A stretch of 64,000 bases of DNA from Paramecium tetraurelia (Eukaryota; Ciliophora; Oligohymenophorea; Peniculida; Parameciidae): NCBI RefSeq assembly GCF_000165425.1, contig NW_001799222.1, forward strand, positions 372,001 to 436,000, written 5' to 3'. Below the pieces are notes generated by a model. The model saw nothing but the letters and a program-made list of their open reading frames with translations. It ran no database searches and was not told where the DNA came from. Every line of letters starts with the position of its first letter. Position 1 is the stretch's first letter. This document shows, in pieces, positions 20,280 to 31,238 of the stretch. The translations under genes were made by a program, and so were the position numbers.

Positions 20280-22003
20280 ATGAGTGAATCAAGTAAATAA
20301 GATAATAATACATTTAGACTCCACTCTCTTTTATGCTGGAATTACATTGGCATCTGGATTGATCACAGATTTTCTTATAAATCGATTAAATAAGAAGGAG
20401 GTAATAGAAGATCCAAAACCTCTAAGAAGCCTAACACTCAGAAAAAGATCATTTAGTAATATTAGATATTAATATAGTCAACTCAAAACAGGCCCCAGTT
20501 CCAGAATCACTCTTAAACTCTGAGAATCCATTGCTTGATGAAATCAAATTCTTAAACAGTGCAACTTGTGATATCGAGAGAGTCAATCATCTTTCACTTG
20601 GATTAGATGATGAATTTCCAAATATTAAATCACCATTATTGGGAGAAGGCAATTTGAGATCAGTCTTTGGAGGAGGTGGATTTTTACCAGATGACGCCTT
20701 TGTATATTGTGGATCTTATGTAATTAACACAGCTGTATTTGGTCCTGGTAAAAGAATTGAGCAGACAAAGAAATGGTTGAGGGCAGGACCACGTAAATCA
20801 TTATTTTTCGATCCAAAAACAGTGAAAGTATAAATAGTCTAATGCCTAGGCTGCAATAGTGACATGTGGAGGATTATGTCCAGGATTGAATGTGGTAATT
20901 AGAGAATTATTTATGTCCTTACATTACAACTATGGAGTTTAAGATATCTATGGAATAAAGTATGGATACAAAGGATTTTATTCTTATGATTGGATTAAAT
21001 TTGATGCAAACTATGTTAAAAACATTCATAATTTGGGAGGAACTATTTTAGGTTCATCAAGAGGTGGATTTGATTTAAACAAGATTGTAGAGGCTATTGT
21101 TAATCATGGAATTAATCAAGTGTTCTGTTTAGGAGGAGATGGTACTCATGGAGGAGTGTTGGAATTGTTTAAGGAATTAAGAAAGAGAAAGCTTAAGATA
21201 TCAATTGTGGGTATTCCTAAAACTATAGATAATGACATTGCTATAATAGATGAATCTTTTGGTTTTGAGACAGCTGTTGAAGTAAATATTATAAATACAT
21301 AACAAGGAAGCAATAAATGCAATTAGATCAGCATATGTTGAAGCCAATTGTGCAGAAAATGGTGTTGGATTGGTCAGACTAATGGGTAGAAATGCTGGAT
21401 TCATTGCTATGTCTGCTTGCAACAAATGCTTCTAGAGATGCTCATGTTTGTTTGATCCCAGAATTCAGATTTGAATTGTATGGAGAGAGAGGTCTTTTGG
21501 AGTACTGTTACTAGAGACTCAAGAAGAAGGGCACTTTGGTTCTTGTCATTGCTGAAGGAGCAGGAGATGCTATGTTGGATTATAAAGTTAATGTGGTTGA
21601 GACTGATGCATCAGGTAACAAAAAATCTTAGGATGTTGGTGTAATTGTGAAAGATGAACTTACTAAATATTGCAAAAACAAAGCAATGAGTATCACTCTT
21701 AAGCATATCGATCCTACTTACATGATCAGAACAGTCCCTGCTAATCCTCATGATAAGATTATGTGCACTTAATTGGCTCAAAACGCTGTTCATGGTGCTA
21801 TGGCTGGTTTTTCAGGGTTCACTGTTGGTCATGTCAATAACAGATTAGCTTACATTCCCATTGAAGAGTTACTCTCAGGAAAATATTCCAATAGAGTTGT
21901 TGCTGACAGCAGAGAGTGGTAGAGACTGTTAGCCAGTACTGGTTAGCCATCATTCTTGAATAATGAGGAATAGATGATCTAATAAAAATAATAATAAATT
22001 TGA
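20280..22003 (+). CDS. 6-phosphofructokinase, plant-type (group III), frame broken once
   Basis: This enzyme phosphorylates fructose-6-phosphate in glycolysis. Introns: 20293-20317, 20456-20477, 20828-20849, 21282-21306. After a leader with [18 protein letters not shown] (possible targeting or membrane segment), the catalytic domain has [98 protein letters not shown] and [15 protein letters not shown] with PKTIDND is seen in plant ATP-PFKs and in PPi-PFKs. Overall layout fits the plant ATP type, but phosphate donor is not certain. At about 21415-21430 the reading must shift to join FIAM to ASRDAHVC. One or four extra bases fit, and the length is one base over a multiple of three. A 25-nt GT-AG segment (21411-21435) would restore frame but delete the conserved piece. 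Confidence 0.93.
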
Positions 22004-22151
22004 GAATATTAATAAAGCATATCTATTAAAAACACAATTTATAACATTCTTTATGAATAATATTCGCGAATCAAATGAACTATAATTTATTAAGAGAAAA
22101 TCACCCTATCTATTACAGGAAGCACCGCAAAAACTCGTCAAAATATCAACC

Positions 22152-23025
22152 ATGTCTTAAATTTAATTTAAAGAATTTCTTGAATCTTTATCACTCAACT
22201 TTACCCAATTAACTCAGAATCTACAACAAATGCTCACTCTATATAATGTTCAAATATTTCTTGAAAATGAAAACGATTAACTCCTTACAAACTCTGATGA
22301 TGACTCATTTACTAAATCTTAATAAAGACTGGTTGATTAAAACTATCTGTAAACTTGGAGTCAATCATCAATTTCTGGCCTGAAATTTCACAAGTCTTAA
22401 ACAAACCTCTCAAAGAGGTCAAAGCCTATTGGATTAGTCTGCAAGATAACTGGACCAACGAATAAGACAACAGGGTTGATTTAATTTCGAAATTAATAGC
22501 TAAATTGGCTAGAAATAGCTTTGAGGCTTGACAAGAACAAAACAAAATTGTAAACACAGATGGAACAACATAATAGACCCTAGTTTATCAAAAGCCCCAT
22601 TCACTATTTAGGATGACATCTTACTACTCTAAAAAGCTATTTAATTAAACTTCGATTGGAAGAAAATATAAAAGATTATATAACCAAAAAGAAGTCAAGC
22701 AGATCTTATTTCAAGATTTATCAAATTATAATCTGAATATAACAATATCGACAATCTTATCTAAAGAGTTCAATTTGCAATTGCTCAATTACCTAAATAT
22801 GATAAAAATTCTATGCGGATTCTGCCCCAATAATCCAGTATCATTGAAAAGTCGATGGTAGAATATGAAACACTTTCCATCCTAGATCTTAATTTATTTG
22901 ATGCTATGTCGCTACAATTCTGTCTTGTTAAGCACAATTAGATATATTTTGTTACTCTTGAATACATGCAATAGTTGGTTAATTTGAAGTTAAATTAAAG
23001 AAAACTATTGCAATTTATAAAATGA
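22152..23025 (+). CDS. Myb/SANT-like DNA-binding protein, frame broken once
   Basis: ATG 22152 starts MSQIQFKEFLESLSLNFTQ. A 29-nt intron (22332-22360) joins QQRL to SIINFWPEISQVLNK. Myb-type repeats follow: the first has LKEVKAYWISLQDNWTNEQDNRVDLISKLIAK, then LTRTKQNCKHRWNNIIDPSLSKAPF (the classic RT..QC..RW.N..DP ending). The second is IQDDILLLQKAIQLNFDWKKIQKIIQPKRSQADLISRF. About 90 further residues follow before TGA 23023. Between FEA and LTRT (about 22525-22532) the frame changes by one base, and no GT-AG segment resolves it. The protein is probably nuclear. The repeat spacing is similar to SNAPc- or c-Myb-like factors but is not diagnostic. Confidence 0.75.
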
Positions 23026-23620
23026 TGATTATTACATAAAATTAATAAATAACAACATTATTAATACTCATATCCAAAGGACACTCTTGAGTTCATATTC
23101 CTTAATTGTATATCTAGGCTAATCGCTATTTAATTCTAAAACCTATAATTTGAACTTGTAAATCTTCTCAATTAAACCAATAAGAATAGATTAGTTCTTG
23201 GGTTAAAAAACTTTCTATAATATATGAAGGTTTTATCATTAATTTTTTATAAAGAAATGAAAATAGCTTCAATTTTGATCAAATAAATATTATTATTAAT
23301 TATATTTATTTTGATATTTCTTATAATTATTTTCATTTAATTCATTTTATTAATAATTCTTAAGCTGGAAAGTAATGATTCAGGTTCCAGCTTTATTTCA
23401 AATTTGTGCTCTATTTAGTATTTATATTAATCTCAATCTTTAAGTAAATTAATTACAGTTTAAAATACATTTAGTATATTATTTTGTAAAAATACTTTTA
23501 GTATATTTTAGTGATTAAAGATGTTATAAAAATATAAAAATTATTCATCATAGTTAGATACAGTGAGTATCCTAAACTTTAAAAAACAAGTTGGGCATTC
23601 CTGTGACCTCATTAAAATCT
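23026..23620. other. Gene-poor stretch with a weak minus ORF and a hairpin
   Basis: This 595-bp AT-rich stretch lies between the convergent Myb and large minus genes. A short minus-strand frame closing at TGA 23070-23068 reads GLIEKIYKFKLQVLELNSDQ and looks coding, but has no start I can place. A perfect inverted repeat sits at 23362-23393 (listed separately). A T-rich patch at about 23239-23250 precedes it. Confidence 0.45.
23362..23393. repeat. Perfect 9-bp inverted repeat (stem-loop)
   Basis: AAGCTGGAA (23362-23370) pairs perfectly with TTCCAGCTT (23385-23393) around a 14-nt loop. It is the only GC-containing element in a very AT-rich noncoding interval, so it stands out. It may be part of an RNA gene, a 3'-end signal or chance. 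Confidence 0.5.
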
Positions 23621-26263
23621 TCATTTATCATTCCTAAAACATGTTATTTACTATTAAATACCAAAAATAAAAGGAGGTTTCATTATATAGCCTTAGGCAT
23701 TTTAGATGTCAACCATCTTTGGTCTATAAGCAGTACTAAACCTCCCTAATCCAATTACATTTTCTGAAAACTTAACCTTACTATTAACAATGAATTAGGG
23801 AATATAAAGATTTTAATCAATTGGCACCTAAGCTCCACATTAATTAAGAATGGACTAAATCTTTTGCAATGAGATTTCATCATTATCTATAACATATTTC
23901 ATAAATTTACATTCAAACACAAAAATGCTTGTACTGCTTTAATCAGTCGATATTAAATAAACCTTTATGCTTCCTGAATCAGACATGAAAACCTTTGCAT
24001 TATCAGCATTTTAAGCAACATGAAATCCATTATAGATATGCCTTTGATGCTGAGCTAATTTACACTTTGCCCATCTATAACATTCTTTACAAAAACTGCT
24101 AATCACTTTATTTGATGAAAGAGAAACTTCAGAAATGAACGGATTAAGTTAATCGAAACCTTCAAAATATTGTTTAGTGTATGCATGAAACTCATCACTA
24201 GTTTGTTCTTGTAATTTAATTCCCTTAAATCCAAATTCCTAATGTAAGAATATTATAATACTGAGCTTATAAGATTTTCTTTGTGCTAATGAATGATTTC
24301 ATCATCTAAATCTACTTTAGTATTCAGAGTTGTCAGACAGTACAATGAAGTAAATGCATCAGTGCTTAATATTGTATTATTATCGCAAGTAAGGTAAAGA
24401 TGTTATAAAAATATGGGATCAAACTATTTCGGCTGATCTAAATCAGAAGGTCTTCTAATGGCTAAAATAGCTTAATATTTTACCCATTACTGTGAATCTT
24501 GTTTCAGAATTAACACTTTGTACCACTTTCCACTTGAATCCTAATTCTTTCAATTTAGTTGTAATTTCCTTATTGGCTTAGAATGAATCATTCTGATTGT
24601 AATGGTACAAAGACATTCTAATCTCTAAGCAAGGGTCGATTTCCCAAATGAATTGTAGAATAACTTTAAGTAATTTTTGAAATTACAATGGATCTGCTGT
24701 CGAAAAGTGACTTAATATCAATTTTCTCTCTTAAAGTGACTAATCTAAATAGCACTATCCCAAAGCCAACATCTAATCCTTAAAATATATTCCTAAACAA
24801 AAACTATCATCTTATTAATCATATTGATTTTGCATTAATTAAATTTCTCCTCTCCATGATTTTTTGAAATCTTCATTGATGTTATTTAAATGATCAATAA
24901 CATTTTGATCACTTAGTTGACACTTCTTTACTTTAAATGTGTCATCATCTTCTGTAAATAAATTTTGTTGTTCAACTGTAGGACCAGCCGCATGAATTGA
25001 AGAAGATTGCTTTTAATCAGATTGAGGAGGACTCTATTATGCTTATTACTTATGATTAGAATCATGTGGTGTAACTTTGACTGAGTTTTATTTCTAAGGA
25101 GTGGCACTTCCTTATTTATTTATTTATCTTAATGGGATATTTTTAGGTACTGAATTTTGTTGCTGATTACTGATTTCATTTTGATCGTGATGCTTATATA
25201 TGATTCGCTATATTACTACATCAATTTACTTTTTGATTTTAACTTTGTTCTTATCTCTTAGGAGGTCTTATGCGTCCTGGTTGAATTGCTTTTTCTGGAC
25301 TCATTTGAATTTTGTCCTTTGAGTTTGCTTGATTGTGAATAGATCTATCATCTTTGCAAATTGAGTTAACTTCGTCTTGTATCATAATTTCACAATTTTT
25401 AATTCTTTTCAAGAGAGGCTTAGAAATGAACTAGACAATCTTGTTGGGATCTTCAGCTGATTTGGTTATAGCAACAAAGAAAGGATCTGGTTTGATTGAA
25501 AATTGATAATAGTTTGATAGAATTGAATTGGTTATGTATTGAATGTCCTTTCTCATCTAGAAATGAATGTAATGTAATTCTTACCTTGATCAAATAGTTT
25601 TCTCTTAGGTATAGATAGGGAAGTGAAATGCTCTCATGTGAATGGATGTTAACCAGGAATTTCATTAGGTATTGTCTCCAACCAAGGATTTGTTCTACTA
25701 CGTTGATTGAGAGGATCCTGAGATGTGTTATTAATTCTGCACTCTTTTGAAGGAGTTGCTCATCTCCAGGGTTGTCTTAAATTTAGTGGATGTGATTAAT
25801 CAAGAAGGCTAAGCACTTTTCCCTGGCTTCGACAGCTTGCATACATAGCTTATTTATTGAGTGTGCAATACTTAGATATGAGATTTCTTTTGCTACATTT
25901 CTTCTATTTCAAATTGAATTGCTTAATTATTTTTTGGTAGTGTTTGCAGACACATCAAAAACAACTATCTAAATAACATGTCAATTGATTTTACCTATGA
26001 AACTCTGGGATATTGTAATAATCTTGAATTTCAATTAACTTTGATGTGTTGTGGATCTACTTTGGCTTCTATTTTTCCACGGATTCATTTTTATTTTAAT
26101 TTTAAACATAAAATCTATTATTCCAATTTTCTTCCTAAGTGGATCATCAAATAGTGAATACTTTCTTCTTTAACTAATTCATAACAATTAGATGTCGAGA
26201 TTTCGTATTGACTACTTGTTCTTGTTTGGATTTGCGCTGTTCCAAAAATTATTGTTCAAACAT
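23621..26263 (-). CDS. Large ciliate protein with a GNAT-like acetyltransferase region
   Basis: Seven introns of 22-28 nt (including fwd segments starting near 26127, 25968, 25868 and 25561) give 822 residues exactly in frame. The N-terminal 380 residues look helical (QAVEAREKCLAFLINHIHQIQ, LRILSINVVEQILGWRQYL). A low-complexity Gln/Pro/Ser linker follows. The C-terminal half has a module resembling a GNAT fold: DDSFCLGIYFKDQMLALGQCYLDQ, then TADPLQFQKLLKVILQFIWEIDP and LKELGFKWKVVQSVNSETRFTVM. The end (HLYLTCDNNTILSTDAF ... FNNDK-type tail) is unfamiliar. I assign no substrate; the GNAT idea rests on secondary-structure pattern only. Confidence 0.75.
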
Positions 26264-26477
26264 AAAATATATATATAATAATTATATATTAATATTTTAT
26301 AACTGTTTAATTAATTGCTCTTATCGTGCTCTCCAGTTGGGGGGGATGTTTCAACACTCTAATAGTTGAGATCGAAAATTATCCTTTATTTTAATATCAT
26401 TATAATTATTTCTTATAGCCATTTAAAATGATTTATGAACTAAGATTTTGTGCGTATAATTAATTTAAATAATTAAA

Positions 26478-27002
26478 ATGAAGGCAATGTGTCCATTACT
26501 CAGACGAGATAGCTTTAGTGAGGAGGAGCAGCTATAATAACACAGTGAGTGTGATTAAGTTGAATTTTAGCTAACCAATAACTGGTGTTAAGCTGAGGCT
26601 GACACCGACCCCAATATTATAGATTAAAAAAGCCCCTCAATTAAAAAGAAAAGACAAGGCCGATACAAGAATGTTCCCTACACCTTTGGTCGACACTTCA
26701 GAAATTGGATTGTGGCTGAGGTCGAATCCATTCGCTGTCCAGTTGTTTAAAAATTCATTTCAAAACGTAAGACTAATCCTAGGTATCATGACAGTTTTAA
26801 GGACTTTAATGAACTATTCCAACACTCAGGTATTGGTAGATAACTAGGTTAAATCTTTTTTGGACAAAAGAAATGGGTATAATACTTACTGGGCAATGAA
26901 AGAGTAGATGGATTCTAAATATATTTTGAAGTTGAAAGATCATACTACGAAGCCGCCATTAAGGGAACTAAAATCACTGAACAAAAGGTGAGAAATCTTT
27001 GA
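26478..27002 (+). CDS. Hypothetical protein, single exon
   Basis: A 174-residue protein with no intron, MKAMCPLLRRDSFSEEEQL to TEQKVRNL. The middle is strongly structured and basic: RQGRYKNVPYTFGRHFRNWIVAEVES, then FNELFQHSGIGRQLGQIFFGQKKWVQYLLGNERVDGF. GC content is clearly higher than in the flanks, as expected for coding DNA here. No signal peptide or membrane segment is seen. I do not recognise the family, but the residue pattern suggests a conserved small domain in the second half. Confidence 0.75.
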
Positions 27003-27219
27003 TAAACTTTTATTATTAATTTTTTGGTTGTACATTCTTTAATGTATTATATAATTTAATAATCCTATATCTTATATCTTTAATCAGATTAAGTGATTAA
27101 ATCAATCATAATTTTATTATATAAAAATATCAATCTCAAATTCGCAGCATATCTAAAGATTTAGATGAGAATTTAGAATGTAAAAAAAATAAGTAAATAT
27201 ATTATTGGGTTAAGTAAAA

Positions 27220-28710
27220 TCATTATAAATATGGGGTTTTTCTAGAACTTAGTACTTAGGAATATGGTTCTGATCTAGCACTTATCGTAGTAACTCTTAT
27301 TGATTATTTAGTTTCTGAGCTTTCATTATTTTAATTCTTGAGTGTTTGCAATGGTAATCTCTTGCAACTATGTCCCGATGGCTACTTCGAATCATTAACA
27401 TGAAAGTATTCAGTTTGTTGGGAATGCGAAGACACAAATTTACTCTTCTGATGTTCCCCTTGTATATTTTCTATCTCCAACACTGAAGGATTGTTCCTAA
27501 ATGTTTAAAGCTAATCGACTTCTAATGGGTGTAACTGTAACTAGTAATCATTATCCTAGTATTTGTTGACAACATCATACAATAACTTTTTAGCTTCTAT
27601 GGTTTATTAATCACTTAGATATAAATAATAATGGCTTACTTTTAGATTTTCTCGATTTCTTTCTGGATATCCAATTCTACTTCCAAAAAGGTTTGGTCCT
27701 TTTCATCCTTCTCTTGGATAGATTAGGGTATCTATGAAATACTATTCTAAGTCCAAGTGTTGGAGACCTCAAATTAACATTATTGCAAATAAGGTATAGG
27801 CACTCTTTGCTGGATTGTAGTGGATTGTAGGGCTTAGAATGTTTATTCGGCCAATATTTTATAGGCTTCGATATCTCCATTTTATTTCTTTTTTATTTCC
27901 ACACACTTTCCATTTTGAAATATTCCTTAAATCATCTTCATTTCACCCTATTACATAAATATCAAATTTACACTAATGAAAAAACAACCTAAACCATCGT
28001 ATTTATTCTCTTTGAAACCCCCAGTATAAATATCTCCATTCATCCAAATCTAACCGATGTTTGTTAGACTTTAATCATGAAAAATTCCTATCCTTTTTTC
28101 AGTTGTAAACATATTCTCTATACCCAATCCCAACTGTTTTCCTCTTTTCATTCTCCCAAGGAATGTCTCTGTGATTCCTATTGAAGTACATTGATTCCTA
28201 TCCAAGATTTCCTCTAAATCCAATAACCTATTTTAGAATTCATCTACTTTTGAATACTCATATAATACCTAACAAAACATCAACAGATTCTAAATTTGTA
28301 TCGATTTGAATCAAGTCTCCTCTGCGATATTGAGAAACTGTTTATCCCTTCAAACATTTTCCATTCAATTATCCATATTCAAATCTATAAAATTCACTCT
28401 AACTAGAACAATAGGGTGGAATAGGATACGTATAATTAACACATAAACCATGAAATTTGTTATTCTTGAATTAAGCTCTTATGATATTGTCATTGATCAA
28501 TATAATCCCCTCTCCATGAATCATATCCTTGTACCATTCACCAATATAAATAGATCCTGTAGGCCACCAAAATATTCCTATTCCTTCCTTAATCCCATTT
28601 TGCAAGGTTCCCTAATAAATTCCATTTCGATATGCAATCATTTAATTAATATTGCTGTTAAATTTTTTATTATAAATTTTAAAATCAACCTGATCCACAA
28701 ATCCATCCAT
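27220..28710 (-). CDS. MORN-repeat protein
   Basis: Introns at 28247-28268 (22 nt), 27948-27971 (24 nt) and 27614-27639 (26 nt) give 472 residues exactly in frame. After MDGFVDQVDFKIYNKK, MORN-type repeats (Y.G....G..EG.G) run through the first 250 residues: NGIYQGTLQNGIKEGIGIFW, GSIYIGEWYKDMIHGEGIIL, GDIYTGGFKENKYDGLG. MORN proteins in ciliates often sit at the cortex, basal bodies or membranes. The C-terminal 150 residues are polar, with a helical KKLLYDVVNKYQDND segment and a Ser/Gln-rich end. The start has an in-frame TGA four codons upstream, which fixes it well. Confidence 0.85.
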
Positions 28711-28859
28711 ACCTGATAATCAATATTCATCAAGCCTAAATTATGTAATAAACTATAATGTTTACTCCACATTCTAATGACAAACCTTCAATCGGTCGTT
28801 TTTGGCAATATAAATTTATGTGTAAACATTATAATAAATTAACATCATAACAGAAAATC

Positions 28860-29016
28860 ATGGGTAATGGTTAATAAGTAGATGAGTACAATTTTAAGAT
28901 TGAATTTGGTGAATATCTTAAAGAGATTTATTATCTATCATATTTATTTATTACTACATTAATATATTGTATTTAATTAATTATTAAAATTTTAACTTAA
29001 TTAGTTATATATATAT
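28860..29016 (+). CDS. Possible gene start cut by the assembly gap
   Basis: ATG 28860 opens a frame MGNGQQVDEYNFKIEFGEYLKE that looks coding for about 25 codons, then turns into AT-rich sequence up to the N run at 29017. The rest may be in the gap, or an intron may begin after YLKE. The distance from the divergent MORN start is only 150 bp. Confidence 0.35.
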
Positions 29017-29166
29017 NNNNNNNNNNNNNNNNNNNNNNNNNNNNNNNNNNNNNNNNNNNNNNNNNNNNNNNNNNNNNNNNNNNNNNNNNNNNNNNNNNNN
29101 NNNNNNNNNNNNNNNNNNNNNNNNNNNNNNNNNNNNNNNNNNNNNNNNNNNNNNNNNNNNNNNNNN
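29017..29166. other. Assembly gap of 150 N
   Basis: This is a run of exactly 150 undefined bases. It removes the 3' part of the eS6 gene and possibly the 3' part of the small plus-strand ORF at 28860. A round length suggests a scaffold estimate or filler. Confidence 0.98.
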
Positions 29167-29677
29167 CACCGTCAGCCTTTTTGAATCCAAATAATCTTCT
29201 CAATTTGGTCAATCTCTTTGGACCCAATCTTCTTGGGACATTTTGATCTGTAAGTCCAGCAATTTCATTTGCTCCCTTCTTGACGACTTATAAGGCAAGG
29301 ACTCTAATGTCTTAACCGACAATGCATCCTCTAATTGATTTTCTCTTCATTTCACCGTCTTTTCTTGGTCTGTAACCTTTGTGACCCTTTCTCATGAGAA
29401 TTCTCACTCTGCCCTTGAATAAGACACCTTGTCTCATTGGAAATCCTTATTTGTCATTACCACCAGTGATTTTCAACACATAGCCTTTGTATTCTTCACC
29501 CAAATTGTCAGCTTCAACAACTTGACCCATTCTCTTATCAAAAAAGATTGAGCTAAAAATTATATATAAAATGTTCTTACCATTTCTTGTCATCGTCAAT
29601 TTCGACTGTCTTTTGAGCTCCTGTCAAGGGGTAGGATATGTTAAACTAAATAAAATAGTTTCAATAGTTACCTTCAT
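29167..29677 (-). CDS. RPS6: Ribosomal protein eS6, 3' part missing in the gap
   Basis: This is a 40S subunit protein. Minus-strand start MK at 29677, an intron after two codons (29646-29671, 26 nt) and a second at 29553-29580 (28 nt). The protein reads [85 protein letters not shown] and [24 protein letters not shown], a near-perfect eS6 match. It stops at the N run after FKKADG; about 100 residues, including the Lys/Arg-rich tail with its phosphorylation sites, are not visible. An early intron after the first codons is common in ribosomal protein genes. The divergent transporter gene starts 65 bp away. Confidence 0.97.
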
Positions 29678-29742
29678 TAAAATCTTTGGATTTTTTTAAA
29701 AATTAGATTTAAAAATGAATGTGAGGCATATTAATAAAATAT

Positions 29743-31083
29743 ATGAGTGAATCAACCAATCAAAACTTGCCCTCAATATAACCACTTGAGTTAGATACCA
29801 GCGACACTCCCAACCCCAAGTTCGCAGAAAACACCTCAAAAAGCAAGGAAAATAAATCTACTGTTTCCTAAGCAGCACTTAACTTATACAAATGTTGTAT
29901 AGGCTCAGGTATTTTGGCAGCACCCTTTACTTTCCGTGAAGGAGGCTATTTACTCACTTCTTTCTGTTACTTTTTGATCTGTATCCTCATGATCTACTCC
30001 CAATTAGTATCTATGCACCTAATTTGTAGATGTTACTTCCGAGAATTGTGGATGAAATCAATCAACCCAATTTAGGTTTCTCCGAAATCACTCGCATAAT
30101 CTTAGGTGAGAATTACGTGTACTTAAACAAATTATTTATAATTGTCATGCAATGGGGATGTTGTGCATCATATGTTTTATTTTTTATGGAATTCTTAGAA
30201 TATGCAATATACCATCATCAAGATGTCATATTCTCTCATCAACTAATCTATTTGTCGATTGCCATGTGCATCATCATCCCACTAGTATTCATTAACAACA
30301 TGACTTTATTCACTAAATTTAGCACTATCGCAAATGTAACATATAATAGTAATCAAGAGTCTTATCATCATTTCACTCATTGCTTGCATAGTTTACTTTA
30401 ACATTGAACTTGTCAAGGAGGTTAATTATAATGATATTCCAGTTGCTAGATTTAGCAATCTCCCGCTAGTTATAGGAGTGGCTCTTTTTTCTTTCGAGGC
30501 CATTGGAACACTCTTGGATGTCAGAAAATCCATGTAAGAACCAGCCAAATTCCCCAAACTCATGACTTTAGTGTTCTCTGGTTGTACAATGCAATTCTGG
30601 ATTTTTGGGCTTCTTGGTTCGTTGAGTTATGGAGATACAACAAACGAGATTATCTTGTTCTCTTTGGGGAATGGTGCTGAAGCATTTCAAATACTCTACG
30701 CCATCGCTTTAATAATCACATTGCCTTTGCAGTTGCTTCCAGCTTTTCACTTGATCGAAAGAATTAAAATTGCAAAGCACTTTACTCGAGAAGGAACTTC
30801 AGGTTTTTTATTGAGAAGAACTTTCTTAAGATTACTTCAAGTTCTGGCCATTGCAGGATTAGCCATAGCCATTCCTTAATTCGCTCTCTTGATCTCCTTT
30901 ATTGGTGGATTGTGTGGAGCTGTTCTTTAATTTTTTTTTCCTTTAATGTTCTATCTGAAATGGACTTGGCGATTTAAGCCATCAGAATTGGAAGGCCAAA
31001 TTTACATTTGTTCAATGATTCTAGGTTGTATTCTAGGTTTGGTCGCAGTCGCAGATTCTATTTACGAAATAGCCACTTAGTGA
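29743..31083 (+). CDS. Amino acid transporter (AAAP/SLC36-38-type)
   Basis: A 431-residue multi-pass permease, probably proton- or sodium-coupled, of plasma or vacuolar membrane. After a polar N-terminus, the first helix carries the family motif LNLYKCCIGSGILAAPFTFREGGY. Hydrophobic segments follow: CYFLICILMIYSQL, LFIIVMQWGCCASYVLFF, LIYLSIAMCIIIPLVFI, SLIIISLIACIVYF, LPLVIGVALFSFEAIGTLL, LMTLVFSGCTMQFWIFGLL and others, about 11 in all. FEAIGTLLDVRKSM resembles the AAAP central signature. Introns 30007-30029 (23 nt) and 30336-30357 (22 nt) restore frame exactly. The last codons are ATQ then TGA 31081. Confidence 0.93.
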
Positions 31084-31238
31084 AAATACATTTCTATATT
31101 TACATATATATCTGTACAAAATATTTGTTATAAATCTTTGTTGAAAGTGAGAGAAAATAGAGAAAATCAAAATTTTATTTAAAATTACGGAATAACAGTT
31201 TATATTTTGTATTTGAATTTGTAAATAAATAGTTTATT

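Noticed and set aside
25860-25900. Frame break in the large minus-strand unknown gene
   Set aside because: A canonical 26-nt intron (GTAGCAAAAG...CTAAG) explains it and leaves the full gene exactly in frame.
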